A DNA stretch of 64,000 bases from Plantago major (GCA_026545765.1 CM048844.1:56950932-57014931), one strand, 5' to 3'. Shown: positions 43,550 to 55,353, counted from the stretch's first letter. The notes: generated from the letters alone by a model not told the origin. Made by a program: numbers and translations.

Positions 43550-44170
43550 AATAATGACTCATTAAACACCACACTTTCATCTTCAGAAACCACTTGTTTT
43601 TCATATTTCTTCCTTTTACTTGATCCTTTCGCAGGCACTGCTTGTGCAGTAGGCTTAGTATATTTGTGTGGTTGAAGCTGTACATCTGTGTTGGCTTTCT
43701 TAGCCTCTATATCACTGTCAACTTCCAAGTCTCTTGGGCTATTTGTGAGAGCAACACTGACACTACCTCTCTTCTGCTAAAATTTATGTGTTTTCCCTCA
43801 TAACACCCTGATGAACTGTAGTGATATGTGCACATCTTGATGTCATAAGCAATTGAGCAACATTTATATCAGTTGGATGTGGTCTTGTGGGAAGAACATC
43901 ATGTCTTATCAACCCAAAAATCATAGGCTACTTAGTCAAGGAGCGACATTGCATAATATTGGAGAGAGGGTTGGTGACTTTGATGGTTTGTTCAGACGGT
44001 TGGTCATCCTCATCAAGTAGGCTTTCCTCAGACTCATCCACTCCTCAACCAACTTTCTTTCTATCTCTTGAACTTCATCAAGCTCCTGATATTTATTTGC
44101 CTCTCCGGCAAGCTTCTTTTCCTTTGCCTTTTCGACAAGCTGTTATTTTCTGAGAGTTTGACTTCTATTT
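43550..44170 (-). pseudogene. Degenerate coding fragment, probably retroelement env-like or gag-like
   Basis: Minus-strand translation gives Lys/Glu-rich helical sequence (AKEKKLAGEANKYQELDEVQ, EIERKLVEEWMSLRKAYLMR) and, further on, SVSVALTNSPRDLEVDSDIE and KGSSKRKKYEKQVVSEDES, interrupted by stops and frame changes. The composition resembles the coiled-coil, acidic and basic segments in the Sirevirus env-like regions elsewhere in this window. No catalytic motif is visible; family assignment is a guess. Confidence 0.35.
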
Positions 44171-44204
44171 ACAACGCTAAGAAGCAAGAGCAACGGACTA
44201 TAAG

Positions 44205-44340
44205 GCGAGTAGTGATCAACTTTTCATTACTAGGCGAATTTTACAACCGTTGCAATATAGCATTTTCTTGTAGTGATCAACATTTCATCACTAGGCGAAT
44301 TTAGTGATATAATGCGAGTAGTGTCATTTGTTTAACAAAT
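44205..44340. mobile_element. CACTA-like terminal sequence with subterminal repeats
   Basis: gcattttcttgtagtg at 44260-44275 is the inverse of CACTACAAGAAAATGC, the canonical terminus of plant CACTA transposons. A ~35-bp block (gtagtgatcaac.tttcat.actaggcgaattt) is repeated on both sides (near 44205 and 44271). No matching second end or transposase was found nearby. Confidence 0.45.
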
Positions 44341-44519
44341 GAAATAGACGCTACATCGACTGTTTGTTTCCGACATGTTTGACTCAATTGAGCAATACAT
44401 TGAAGGCATTGAAATGTAACTCGTTTCACTAAAATTACAAAACATATGGATAAGTGTTTTATTGTTTAATTAATAATGTTAATTAAGCCCAATTATCTCA
44501 ACCTTATACAATACACATA

Positions 44520-47500
44520 TCATTGTAGGTCGCAATTAATTGGGACATTGATGTTCTCGACTTCTTGAAAGGGACTCATATCGTAATACCAATCTCCAAC
44601 AGCATGTGCAGGGGTCTACAAATACAAAATACAATTAAATTTAATATGATGAGTAAGACCCGAACTATATTTTTAAGAAAATCATTGATATTATCAATCA
44701 AAATAAAATTGGTACCTTATTTTTCAACATGTGTCGTCCATTCCACCTCTCTTTCATGTAATTATAAGTATGATAGAAGCATGAGGTAATAAACAATCCC
44801 CTGGATGCTGAAGGACCCATATTCTTGAATGCCTTTAGGGTCTTTCTTCGAAATTCTAAATACATGAAATTAGTGGATTTTATTCACACCATAATTTATC
44901 AAATTATGAAAACAAATCAAAATAATAGGGGATAAATAAAAACTCGAACACATACGTCTAAGGACTCTGACTTGGTGTTGGTTGCAGGGTACTTGAGTCT
45001 TAGTGCAATTAACCCAGTTAGGCGGCTGGTGTTTGACAATTTGATCAAGCTGAAACAATTGCAATATTAACATATATAAGCATCATTTTATAACTAAAAC
45101 TGTAGAACATTATATGAGTTTTGAAGAAAAGACACCCAAGCACCTAAAATGTTACTTGTATAATTGATAGTTACCTACTAAGAATCACCAATGCGAATAC
45201 GTGAATCAATACAATACGAATAGAATACAAAATATGACAAAATTTAAAATATTAAAATACGAATATGTTAAAAATACGGTTAAGCATCTATTTATTTGTT
45301 CACATTTATTTTCACATTTTGATGATATGAACTCCTTATATTGTTGGATTATAACTCCATATTTAATCAAACTGTTTGATAATCAGGACTCTTTTGAGCT
45401 TTGCCTATTTAGTTAAAATACGATGTGTCTTATTCACATAAGACTCTTTCAAGATCAATTTGATCCAGGTAATCTGATAGAATACGTTTTTTCAACGTAT
45501 TTATAAGTATATGCGTATGTAATACGTATTTAACAAAAATAATGTGGTGGTGAAACGTATTCATGCTTCCTTGGTTACCTGCCATCCATCAAATGCTGAT
45601 TGTATTACGAAGACTGGTGTTTTGATATCTCCAATGAAATTTTCCGCAAAAAGACACTGCATATAAAATTAATATTGTTAAACATAATTGTTTTCGAAAA
45701 AAAAAATCTTATTTATGTAGAATTTAATCTACATTTATTTTATGGAGTATAATCTTTTTTTCCTCCTCACCAGATGAGGATCCATCTTTGATGTGCAAGA
45801 CTTTGGTAAAACTGGTGCTAATTCCTATAATCAAGATGAAAATGTCCATTTTTCATGTTAGTTGTGAATCAAAGCTTTCAATCATTTTTATTATTTAAAA
45901 TAGAGTCATTTAGAGAATATTACATGAAATCGAACTATGCTCGCATAGTACCGTTCCCTCAACTTTTTGGCTCCAGGGATACCTTTTCTGCAATGGTTAT
46001 ATCAATAGGGACATTAACAACGTATTCAAATACTCCTTCCATTCCAAATCAAATGTCAAGTTCAGGGAAATATAAATTTATCGATTGAATCTCACCCGCG
46101 AAAGAATACCCCAGCATCTGAAACACACTTTACTCTTGGAACATTGGGTAATAATGCCCGGAACTCGTCACACTTTAACGTAGTTGATAATCCGCCCGCT
46201 GAGCTACCAGCAAGTATAGCCTATTTATTATGTCAAGTATATATATATATATAATCAATAATTGACTTAAAAAACTAGCCTGTCAATTATTAAATCAATA
46301 AATTAACACGTACATTATTGGCATCCTTCATTCCCTTCTCTAGTAATTCTTCCATTACGGCTTTGAAAATTCGTGCGCCTCTACGGTGAAGGTTGGTTTT
46401 CTGCACATACATTTGCAACTTTTACAAAATCTAGCTTTAATAAAATTATTTCACATTTAAGATCACTATTTAAAGAAATTGGCCAATGTTTTAAACGAAT
46501 TACAATCTACTATTCGCCCCCAATTCGTTCATAATAGTTCGCCTATAACTACCCCTTATTTTTCCAAGGTCAATTTTGTAGTGTTTAGGCCCAAATAGTT
46601 TCTTCCCTGGTCAATTTTTTTATTTAAAGTAGTAAAATCAAAAGTTTTAATATTTGACAAACTAAGTAGTAAAATCAAAAGTTTTAATATTTGACAAACT
46701 TAAGTTGATTGGTTTGAAGAAAACCACTCCAGCATATTTAGAAGCAGCTGTCGAGTTACTTCTCTGCTTCAGATGGTTGCTTGCTTTCTTGAGAGAAGTT
46801 GCAGCAGAAAAAGCACAAGATCACCTTTTTTTAAGGATTTGCAAAAATATACTAACAAAATCAGAAGGCTCCTAGAGGTGCTACTTTGTATCAACTCAAG
46901 TATAAGCTGTAGGGCACCATTGTATATTTTTCGTCTTAAGCATATAACGCATTGGTGTATACTTACTGGATCAACATATTCGACGTCTGCTGAAAATGAT
47001 GCACCATCGCAGTATGCAATTAAGATCTTGTTCCAATCGTAGAAATCTGAAGAAATCAACTAGTTAGAAATGTTGTTGCATTGCATCAAAACTATCTATC
47101 TATATATACATCAAGTTGAAATGTAAAAGTTGCACAAATTAAACAGGTACGTACATGAATTGATCTCTTGACTGCTACTTAGCATTCCAGAGAAACCTAT
47201 AGTTTGGCTCATCTTGTTGGTGCTCCCCATACCGTTAACGTCGTCCAGACTTCTAGCTATGCATTCAGTTTCATTGTGACACCATCCACCTCCCTAACAA
47301 CACCAATACATAAATAAAATCGTAATGTAGTCATATTGTATAGCCTAACACTACATTAGAAAAAACAGACAAGTACCATTGTACTAACTATAAAATTTAT
47401 CATTTAGTCAAAATGGCTTGTTTTGAACATAATTCAGATCTTAAATAAGGAGTCAACTGACCATAAGATGAACCATCCAGTTATTGGCTCCGGCTCCAAA

Positions 47501-47829
47501 TCCAGGGTCATAGAAATAACCTGATGGACTCCCATCCAAGCAAACTACGGGTACATATATACATATATAATTAAATAAATAGCATATATAACTTTAATAA
47601 TTAATACATTTGAAGGATGAGAAGTTGAAATTGAGATCTTTCAAATTGAATTGAGGGAAATTACACAAATAAATAAAGATATAATTATACCTGCTCCTTT
47701 TGAAAGTGCGTTGTTAACCATAGTCATGTTGACCAATTTGTTAACTACTCCGGGTTGGCCATGAACTAAATGAAGAACCAAACCAACACAGATCATCACT
47801 TCCATTAAGTGATCAGCCATGACGTTCAT
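44520..47829 (-). CDS. Pectin acetylesterase (PAE/Notum family), 12 exons
   Basis: Exons in sense order: 47829-47691, 47544-47462, 47293-47155, 47046-46967, 46400-46314, 46220-46096, 45987-45924, 45824-45771, 45656-45579, 45049-44956, 44855-44716, 44615-44520. All introns are GT-AG, the phases join, and the CDS is 1179 bp (392 residues), a normal length. Family members remove acetyl groups from cell-wall pectin. Landmarks: an N-terminal hydrophobic signal ([11 protein letters not shown]); [25 protein letters not shown] then GGGWC; CIARS; FYDWNK and [18 protein letters not shown]; the nucleophile in [24 protein letters not shown]; catalytic Asp in SAFDGWQ; catalytic His in [15 protein letters not shown] near the end. 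Odd points: most plant PAEs have GCSAGG and SCYAHCQ, so two Cys are replaced here (by Ser and Thr), and the Glu before GGGWC is Met. The reading frame is intact, so it may be active or diverged. Confidence 0.93.
46629..46702. repeat. 37-bp tandem duplication in PAE intron 4
   Basis: agtaaaatcaaaagttttaa and the bases after it are present twice in direct succession (starts 46631 and 46668), almost without change: a recent duplication. Confidence 0.9.
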
Positions 47830-48934
47830 TCTTCTACTGTAGAATTACCACAAATTTAATCATGTTACTTATATATAGCTCCAAGACTCAGCCTTTATTT
47901 ATTATGATTCATTCATCCCGAATTCAACTTCCCACGAGTTCGGGCACAAGTTTTATGAAAATAGTGAATAAAATAGGGGATGGTAATAAAGTAAGAAATA
48001 GATTGAATAAAGTAGAAGATATATTGAATAAAGTTTGAGAGATTCAATAAAGTAGCATAGAGATTTTTCATTTAAAAAATGAGAAGTTGAAATTGAGACG
48101 TTAAAAAATGAAACGCGAAAAATTGAATTTTGGGACAGAGGGTGTATTATTTATTTTTATCTTTAATTATATACATATAACATACACATAGGTCGATGCT
48201 ACATGTAGGTAGGTACTAAAAATTGATACATTGATTTAGTGACTTTTTGTCCATACATTCAAATCTGATCATCAATTATTTAATGATGCCTTATGTTCTG
48301 GGAAATAATAAAGATACATGAATATTGTTCTTACACAGATTCACGAGCAATTTTTATGAAAACTTATCTTTCAAATAATAAAGATATAAAATCACATTAT
48401 TATAAATAAAGTATATAGATATCACACATTTGGAGTAACATGAATATGATTTTCGTACATTCGAAGGACTTTTATAAGAATATAGTTATATTTACAGGCT
48501 CTGTAAATAATTCATTGATCAATTAATTTACCTTGAGAATGTCATATATGATCACGTCGGATGGAGGTTTAGTTAATTTCTCCTCTTTGAACTCCAACAC
48601 ATGCTCCTTCACTTGCCTTTCTAAAATTTTTTATTGTCTCCTATATATATAGGTCTATTTTTTTTTTTTTTAAACTTTTCCAACCATTAAAATTATACAT
48701 TTTTCTAAGGTTCACCTAAATTCTAGTCTATTTTCAACAACCTCTAGGTTTTTTATCCATATAAGTGTGTGTATTATAAGGATTTATGTTCCACCACAAT
48801 TGTGAGTGGCTTTGATAACTAGTATTTATAATGTATTACATACTACATGCTAAAGAATACAACAAAAACAATAAATATATTATTCTGGCTAATTACTAGA
48901 CTAAACACGGCAAGCTAAATATCTTTAAAAGATT
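47830..48934. other. Upstream region of the PAE gene
   Basis: Strongly AT-rich; no ORF or RNA gene recognised. The PAE promoter and 5' UTR should be here, but no TATA could be assigned. A poly(T) run is at 48659-48672. Confidence 0.5.
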
Positions 48935-50315
48935 TTTAAAGATTCATCAAATTCAATGATATCTTCTGGACTAGTGTGTGGGACAACATGAGACAAGTAA
49001 AGAGGGGACGAGGAAGGCTCTTTGTGAACACATCAACAATATTCAAGTGGGATGGAACAAATTGCATGGGTAGTTTGCTAGCTTGAACCAATTCACTGGT
49101 AAAGTGATAGTTGAGCTCGGTGTGTTTGGCACGTTGTGAGAGACAGGATTTCTAGCAATGAACACGGTGCCTTTGTTATCACAAAGGAGTAGGGGGCAAG
49201 AGAGTAGAGAAACATACAAGTCTACAAGAAGATGAGTGAGCAATATGATATCGGCATATGCATTTGCAAGGGAACAGTACTCAGACTAGCAACTAGATTG
49301 AGATACAGTTGGTTGCTTTTTAGAACTCCAAAGAATGAGGTTTGAGCCGAGGAAAATAGAGTAACCTGAAGTGGACCGTCGAGTGTCTGGACGTGAGGCC
49401 AAATCGGCATCAGAGTAGGCCAAGATTTGCGGGTGAGACCAAGAGAAGATCAAACCATAATGTGTTGTTCCCTTTATATATTGCAAGATGCGTTTTACAG
49501 CATGGAAATGATCTCCGGTGGGCATCTGCATAAAATAACTAACATGATTGACAGCAAATGCAATGTTAGGATGAATAATCGTCAAGTATTGAAGAGCACC
49601 AACCAAGGAGCAATAAAGTGTCGGATCAGCAAATGGGGTGCCTTGAAGTTGGAGTTGTTGGTCGGTCAGCATAGGAGTGGCAATGGGACGACTTTCGTGC
49701 AACTGAGCACGAAGAAGAATATCAAATGCATATTTTGCTTGACTATGGAAGAGGCCATCATCGATGTAACTAACTTCAAGGCCAAGAAAGTAAGTAAACT
49801 TGCCAAGGTCCTTAATCGAAAAGGTTGCATTCATGTGGGAAATGAGTTATCGAATAAGCACTTCATTGTTTCCGGTAAGAATGATGTCGTCAACATAGAC
49901 AAGCAAGTATAACATGGTGGTATCCTTACTAAAAACAAATAGAGAAGTATCTGCATGGCTGCATGTAAAGTTGTAAACCCAAACTGCACCAGGAAATCAC
50001 TAAATCGTTGAAACCATGCTCAAGGAGCTTATTTCAAGCCATATAATGCTTTCTTGAGATGACAAACATGAATTGGAAATCTTGCTTCCACATACCCCGG
50101 CGGTTGCTCCACATAAGCAGTATCAGATAGGAGTCCGTTAAGAAATGCATTCTTAACATCAAGTTGATGCAAGGCCCATTTGTGCATAACGACAAGCGAA
50201 AGCACAATGCGAACAATAGATGCTTTAATAACAGGACTGAAAGTCAAATGGAAATCGAAGCCAGGTGCCTAAGTAAAACCTGGAGCAACAAGACGTGCTT
50301 TGAAGTGATCAACCT
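48935..50315 (-). pseudogene. Ty1/copia pol fragment (RT-RNase H), larger part
   Basis: In sense from 50315: HFKARLVAPGF, MTFSPVIKASIVRIVLSLVV and HQLDVKNAFLNGLLSDTAYV (RT). Then, after a damaged stretch, FSIKDLGKFTYFLGLEVSY and the RNase H landmarks GALQYLTIIHPNIAFAVN, YSDADLASRPDTRRSTSGYS and LWSSKKQPTVSQSS. A frameshift follows and the 3' end reads DVFTKSLPRPLFTCL near 48985. Stops and indels are spread through it. No LTR was identified. The fragment is split at its upstream side by a MULE. Confidence 0.88.
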
Positions 50316-50330
50316 GATTATATTCAGGAA

Positions 50331-50388
50331 TGTTAAACGCAGAACACTTTTTACTAAACGCAGAAAACTTTTTAACATATTGCAAAAA
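50331..50388. repeat. MULE left terminal inverted repeat
   Basis: Pairs with 54962-55019. Inside it the motif taaacgcagaa is itself repeated (50334 and 50352). Confidence 0.88.
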
Positions 50389-50510
50389 GTACCTCAAGTA
50401 GTATAAATATGAAAATTGGTCCCATATTTATGTTATATTCCACAAAACCCCACATTTTCACAATTATATAATCGTAAACACATAACAACACAATACGATA
50501 ACAAAAACTC

Positions 50511-52371
50511 ATGTCTTCCAAGTATTGGCCGGACTTTGACAACTATGACGGATCTGAAGAGGTATTAATTTATTCATTATCTTAATTTAATATTTTATAG
50601 GTGTTTATTATTAGTTTATTGCGTTCGTATTTTTAAATTAATTAAGATTTCATTAGAATTTCGAAAAAACGCAAAAAAATTAAGATGCTGTCACGGCTGA
50701 CCACAACCGCGCTCTGGCAGCCTTGGGGGCTACCAGGCGCGGATCTGGCAGCCTTGAGGGCTGCCAGGCGGCCCGCCTCCGTTTTATTCTTTTTTTTTAT
50801 TTTTTTTCTTTTTAAGTGCCCTTTAAGTAACTAGACTATATTTTGGACAGTTTTTTACTAATACTTTTTAAAAAAGTGATTAGTTATATTGTTTTAGAGT
50901 ATATGATTTGATTAAATTTATTTTTATTTGTTTCTGACATTGATCTTATGTTTGAATTTGTCAGAGTAATCCATATATTGATCTGGATAGATATCCAACG
51001 GATTCAGACGAAGAACCTCCCTTAAATGATGACGAACCAAGATATTTTATACCTTCACCAGAGTATGATGATGGTGAAGAAGCCAATTTTGGGCCGGGTT
51101 ATGATGGGGTCGAGGAGGACGACAATGAGCATGAAGATCATAACCACTTGTTTCAAAGTATGGGTACATTCGGTTGTAGAAAAGATGCTGAAGATCAAGT
51201 AACACGCATCGGTCGGGAAAACAACATATTTTTTACAGTGATAACCTCAAACAACCATGTCTACATTGGTTGTGAATGCCGTGGGAAGTACCGTACTACA
51301 ACCACTGATAAAGTTGATGTTGTTCCCCGAATATCAAGTGGCACGAAGAAGAATGGTTGCCCATTTCAATTGAAGCTTAAAAGAAGGGGTGAGGGTCAAT
51401 GGGTTGGACAAACGAGCGACGGTAGAGGCAAGCACAACCATGCACTTGGTAATCACACAAATTGGCATACATCGGCGTCGAAGTTACAGGAAGGCGAGCA
51501 GAAACTTGTGGGTGAGTTGTACAAGACTCATTTGAGACCTATGAGTATCCTACAAATGGTGAAAGACAAGTTTCGGGATAATGTTAGTAATGTACGACAT
51601 ATCTACAATGCCATACAGAAAAATAAGAAGGTGGATATGGATGGGTTGAGCACGATGCAATACTTCCTGAAGTTGTTGAATGATCATCGATACTACCACT
51701 GGGAGAGGCTTGAGGATGGAACAAATAATCTTGGTGATGTATTCTTTGCTCATCCTCATAGTGTTAATTTGCTTCGATTGTATCCTTATGTGTTGGAGTT
51801 GGATGCCACATATTCCACTAACCGGTACGACATGCCTATGGTGGAGGTTATTGGGTTTTTGCCAATGGGGAAAAATTTTCATGTTGCATTTGCATTCATT
51901 AAGAACGAAAAAGAGGATAGCTACCTTTGGATCATGCGCTTATTGTCTCATTTTCTCGAAGGTATTAAACCACCCGGAGTTATTGTTACAGATAGAGAGT
52001 TGGCCCTCACTAACAGCATTCACAAAGTTTTTCCAAATGCCACCACTTTACTTTGTAGACGACACATTGGTGTAGACGTACAACAGAAACATGTGAAGTT
52101 GGTCGGTAATAAGGAGTTTGAGTTTGCAGTTAAGTCAAGGTGGAATAATGTGGTGAATACAAAAACAGAGGAGGAGTACGATGTTTACGTGAAGGAGATA
52201 TTGCATGCTTGGAGATATTTACCAGGATTCGGAGACTATTTGAAGAAGACTTGGTTAGTTCTGTTTCATACTCACTTCGTGGCTTATTGGACGAACCAAT
52301 ATCAACATTTTGGAGCTCTAACAACTAACAAGTACATATTATTGTTCATTTTTAGTACACTACTATTATGA
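50511..52371 (+). pseudogene. MULE transposase, truncated C-terminus
   Basis: Exon 1 is 50511-50561 (MSSKYWPDFDNYDGSEE). A GT-AG intron runs 50562-50964. Exon 2 is 50965-52371 in phase, giving about 485 residues. An acidic N-terminus is followed by a FAR1/MuDR-type DNA-binding region (VYIGCECRGKYR, NGCPFQLKLKRR, GKHNHALG: a C-C-H-H zinc pattern), then the MULE transposase core: LELDATYSTNRYDMPMVEVI (first Asp), FVAFAF-like HVAFAFIKNEKEDSY, VIVTDRELALTNSI (second Asp), LLCRRHIG. The protein stops after HFGALTTNKYILL, where the family continues with the segment carrying the third acidic residue and a SWIM zinc finger. Beyond it lies the opposite-strand PMD gene, so the catalytic triad is incomplete. 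Confidence 0.87.
50714..50769. repeat. GC-rich hairpin repeated twice in the transposase intron
   Basis: ctggcagccttg.gggct.ccaggcg occurs at 50714 and 50745. The second copy is a perfect hairpin (ctggcagcc ttga gggctgccag). GC content stands out sharply from the AT-rich intron. Confidence 0.85.
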
Positions 52372-54029
52372 TGCGACTGATGCACCCGAGTCGGCATCCA
52401 TCCACTTGCATATGGAGAAGACTTCCCATGGTCCATCCGCTTCTTTCCCCGGAAGGTAGGAAAGTATTCATAAATCCATGCCTACAATTCATGAATTTTA
52501 AAACTATTATTTAACGGTTGACATAAAAATTACTACCAGATTACCATGTGCATCTCCAAGCTATCTAAATACAAGGAAACATAAAAATTAAACAAACCTG
52601 AAGCAACGTCAAACATCCAGCTATCTCCTTGCAACCAGATCGTGTTGCCTCTCCAAGCTGTCTATACATGTTAGCTAGCGCAGCAGCACCCCATGCATAT
52701 GACGAGACAGTTAAAGGATCATGCAAAAACTCCACAAAACTAGTATGGAGGTGAGTGGTTGTTTTTTCAACAAACAATGTCGTACCCAACAGCCAAAGCA
52801 GACTTGCCGTATACAAAGGAATGCCACTCAATCGAGCAACACGCTCCTCTATTGCTTCAAACTTACACCGACCACTCTTCCAACCAATCTTACGCTCCAG
52901 TCCTGAGTCATTTGCTAGACCCAACAGAAGTGCCATTTCCCCCAAACAACTTTGTGATCTCTGAGTGCTGATAACCGGTTTACCCTCTACAGGTATCTTG
53001 AACAGATAATAAACATCATGAAGAGTGATAGTCATCTCACCAAATGGTAGGTGAAAGTTGTTGGTCTCAGGCTGCCATCTCTCCACAAAAGCCGATATCA
53101 AAGAAGAGTCTATCGACTCGAACATGCAACTGTCCAGGTGGGATATCCGACTATCACTCAACCATCTAAGAACCTCAACATCATTTACCTGTAAATAGCC
53201 ACGTCTTCCATATCTGGAATGGCAGGTCAACGGTCCTCGAAATGACTGCATGAAAGGAATATGTTAGATGATACATTACTACTTGATTAGGTACTTTAAA
53301 AAACTAAATAAAACCATGTTAAACATCTACATGTAGATCTTAACCACCAACTTACCTCGTTTCCATTCCATATGTGATAAGCAATATGGTTTCCAAATGT
53401 GGTAATCAAGTCCTTCAGCTTAGGTACTCCATCATCTACCATACTAGTCGTACTATCATACCCAGAATCATCATTTTCCCTACTCGTCCCTTGTAGATTG
53501 ATCGCTAATACATGCTCCCCATACGATTGCTCATCATCAGTGGCATATGAGTATAATGGTGGAACCATCGGGCCTTTTCCTTTCCCTCTCCCAGGTACCC
53601 ATCGTGGTGGTAATCCTCCCCTTCGAGCGTGGTACTGCTCCTCTGCTCGTCTCTCGGCGTATGCAAGTGCTTCTGGAGATAACTGTCCATCATCATCATC
53701 ATCCTCCTCCTCCTCTTCATCATCATCATAATCATCAGAGTTGACGCCTGGAGAAGTCAACAAAGACTTTGTACACAAAATAAATCAATGAACGTTTCGA
53801 GCACTAAAACTTGCTACAATTATTACAATACATATTCACAACAATTCGGCAAAAATGCATAAACACTAAGTTTTATTAGGCAAAATTTAGACTAAATAAT
53901 GTTAGAAATATTAATACTTGGAGAAGTTACCAAAGTTCGAATAGGAGTCGCAGTATGAGTGTGGGATGCCGAGTTCCCACCATGATGAAGCGTATTCATG
54001 TTATTAGCATCCCTATGACCACTCATCAT
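52313..54029 (-). pseudogene. Plant mobile domain (PMD) protein gene in the MULE, exon model uncertain
   Basis: The main exon (about 53248-52602) reads GRRGYLQVNDVEVLRWLSDS, ISAFVERWQPETNNFHLPFG, EMTITLHDVYYLFKIPVEGK and SSYAWGAAALANMYRQLG, the plant mobile domain (aminotransferase-like) found in MAIN/MAIL proteins and in MULEs. Upstream, an exon at 53747-53356 encodes an acidic Asp/Glu run and a Gly/Arg-rich segment; a possible first exon begins at the Met at 54029. Downstream, short pieces (IAWRCTW, then YFP and SPYASGWMPTRVHQS near 52455-52380) continue the domain. Donor and acceptor motifs are present, but the phase between the first two proposed exons does not fit, so it is either decayed or mis-modelled. 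Its job in the MULE is unknown. Confidence 0.65.
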
Positions 54030-54399
54030 CTTTGCTTCGCTTAGGCGTGATCAGAACAATTCGACCATAGAGACGTCCGGAGTTATCAACTACTACTCTC
54101 TGTTTTCCAGATTGACCCTTATCCATCTACATTAAACAATAAACAAAAGAAATCAACAAAGAATCCGAACCAACCAAAACGACATGCAAAATATGAGAAG
54201 AAATACACATAATTACATAACAACAATTATTATACATGTATAACACAAAATTAGGTCACATATATAATAAAACTTGCTAGAATAATTTACAATAATTATA
54301 ACATGCATAATAAATAGAATAATTACAACATGTTCATGAAACATTAGGCAAAATTTAGACCATATAATCGAGAACAATTAGTAGAAAAAGCAAGTAAAA

Positions 54400-54730
54400 A
54401 AGTGTTAAACCGGACCAGTTCTCGTCATAACCGGACCAAAGAAACAAAAAAAAAAACTAAAAACCGGTCGGAATGAATCGTTCTAACTAACCGAAGTTCG
54501 GTTAGATCCGGCTCGATTCGATCGATCAGACCGGTTCTCGCCGAGCCGGATTGGCGAGAATCCAGATTTGACGAGAGCCAAGCTTTAACAAAGCTCCAGA
54601 TCGGAGCTTATGCTCCGATCAGGAGCTTCGAAAGCTCCTGATCGGAGCAGAATCACAAGCTCCGATCGGAGCTTTTCCGGATTCGCAGCTGCCCCCTTCA
54701 CCGGAGCTGCTGCGAATCCGACCAATTAAC
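54400..54730. repeat. Cluster of GC-rich palindromes near the MULE right end
   Basis: The core 54612-54648 is an almost perfect 37-nt palindrome (gctccgatcaggagcttc / aaagctcctgatcggagc), flanked by further gctccgatcggagc blocks (54658-54675) and gccgag/ccggtt repeats. It sits between the PMD 5' end and the terminal repeat. Confidence 0.8.
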
Positions 54731-54961
54731 CCATTTTGCCGAGCTCAAGCGACTTTCGAAATTGACGAACGGAAATGTAATAGAACTAACCTTGATGATT
54801 CTTCAAATGCTCCTTCGTGTTCATCAATTGTGTTCGTTCGAATATTAAAGGAGGAAGTGTATGTAAGGTAGTTCAAATGTAAAATTTAAAATGTTTTTGG
54901 ATAAAATTGTATTATTTTGAAGTTAGTAGGTTGTTTTATAATTTACTATAATTTTGGTGAC

Positions 54962-55019
54962 AATTGCAAAATGTTAGAAATATGTTCTGCGTTTAGTAAA
55001 AATGGTTCTGCGTTTAACA
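54962..55019. repeat. MULE right terminal inverted repeat
   Basis: Inverse of the left repeat. It also contains two copies of ttctgcgttta. Confidence 0.88.
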
Positions 55020-55033
55020 CGCCTCATTATATT

Positions 55034-55078
55034 TAGTGCGATACCCATTTGGGATCCAAAAGACATTTGAACGTTTAT
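55034..55078 (-). pseudogene. Ty1/copia pol fragment, short upstream part beyond the MULE
   Basis: Sense CCCAAATGGGTATCGCACT fits the copia RT start (PKWV-RTKYN), continuing into the part at 50315 once the MULE and one copy of the duplicated site are taken out. Confidence 0.55.
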
Positions 55079-55353
55079 ACTTTCGCATTTGCACCTGGAT
55101 TCCAATGATTGACGCGTTTTGCTTTGTTTCACGATTTATGTTTAAATAAAATTGAAACCTATCATTTTTACCGTTTCACGTTTCAGCAGAAATCAAATTT
55201 TAATTAGGGCACGGATCTTGGATTTCACCCCTAAAGTTTGATTGTTCCTTACTTCTTCTTCGATTGATTGCTATCTTTTGATCAATTGCCACCAGTTTCT
55301 TCTTTGTGGATGGTTTGATGAGTGAGTAAAAACCAAAAGAAAGAAGAGAAAAA
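55079..55353 (+). promoter_or_regulatory. Short 5' flank of the SKIP16-type gene
   Basis: Only ~275 bp separate the copia/MULE remains from the start codon. No clear TATA box. The A-rich stretch aagaagagaaaaa precedes the ATG at 55354. Confidence 0.45.

Larger units (their letters stand above)
50325..55024 (+). mobile_element. Mutator-like element (MULE) carrying a plant mobile domain gene
   Basis: Ends are long inverted repeats: the left, from about 50331, reads tgttaaacgcagaacacttt and further; the right, inverted from about 55019, reads tgttaaacgcagaaccattt and further, with similarity over ~55 bp (including tactaaacgcagaa and aacatattgcaa/aacattttgcaa). The flanks gattatatt (50316-50324) and cattatatt (55025-55033) form a 9-bp duplication with one mismatch. 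It contains a transposase gene on the plus strand and a plant mobile domain gene on the minus strand, tail to tail. The insertion lies in a copia pol fragment. Confidence 0.9.

Noticed and set aside
45855..46088. Plus-strand ORF of 77 residues
   Set aside because: Antisense to PAE exon 7 and its flanking introns.
53399..53731. Plus-strand 110-residue ORF with a poly-Ser tail
   Set aside because: Antisense shadow of the acidic exon of the plant mobile domain gene.
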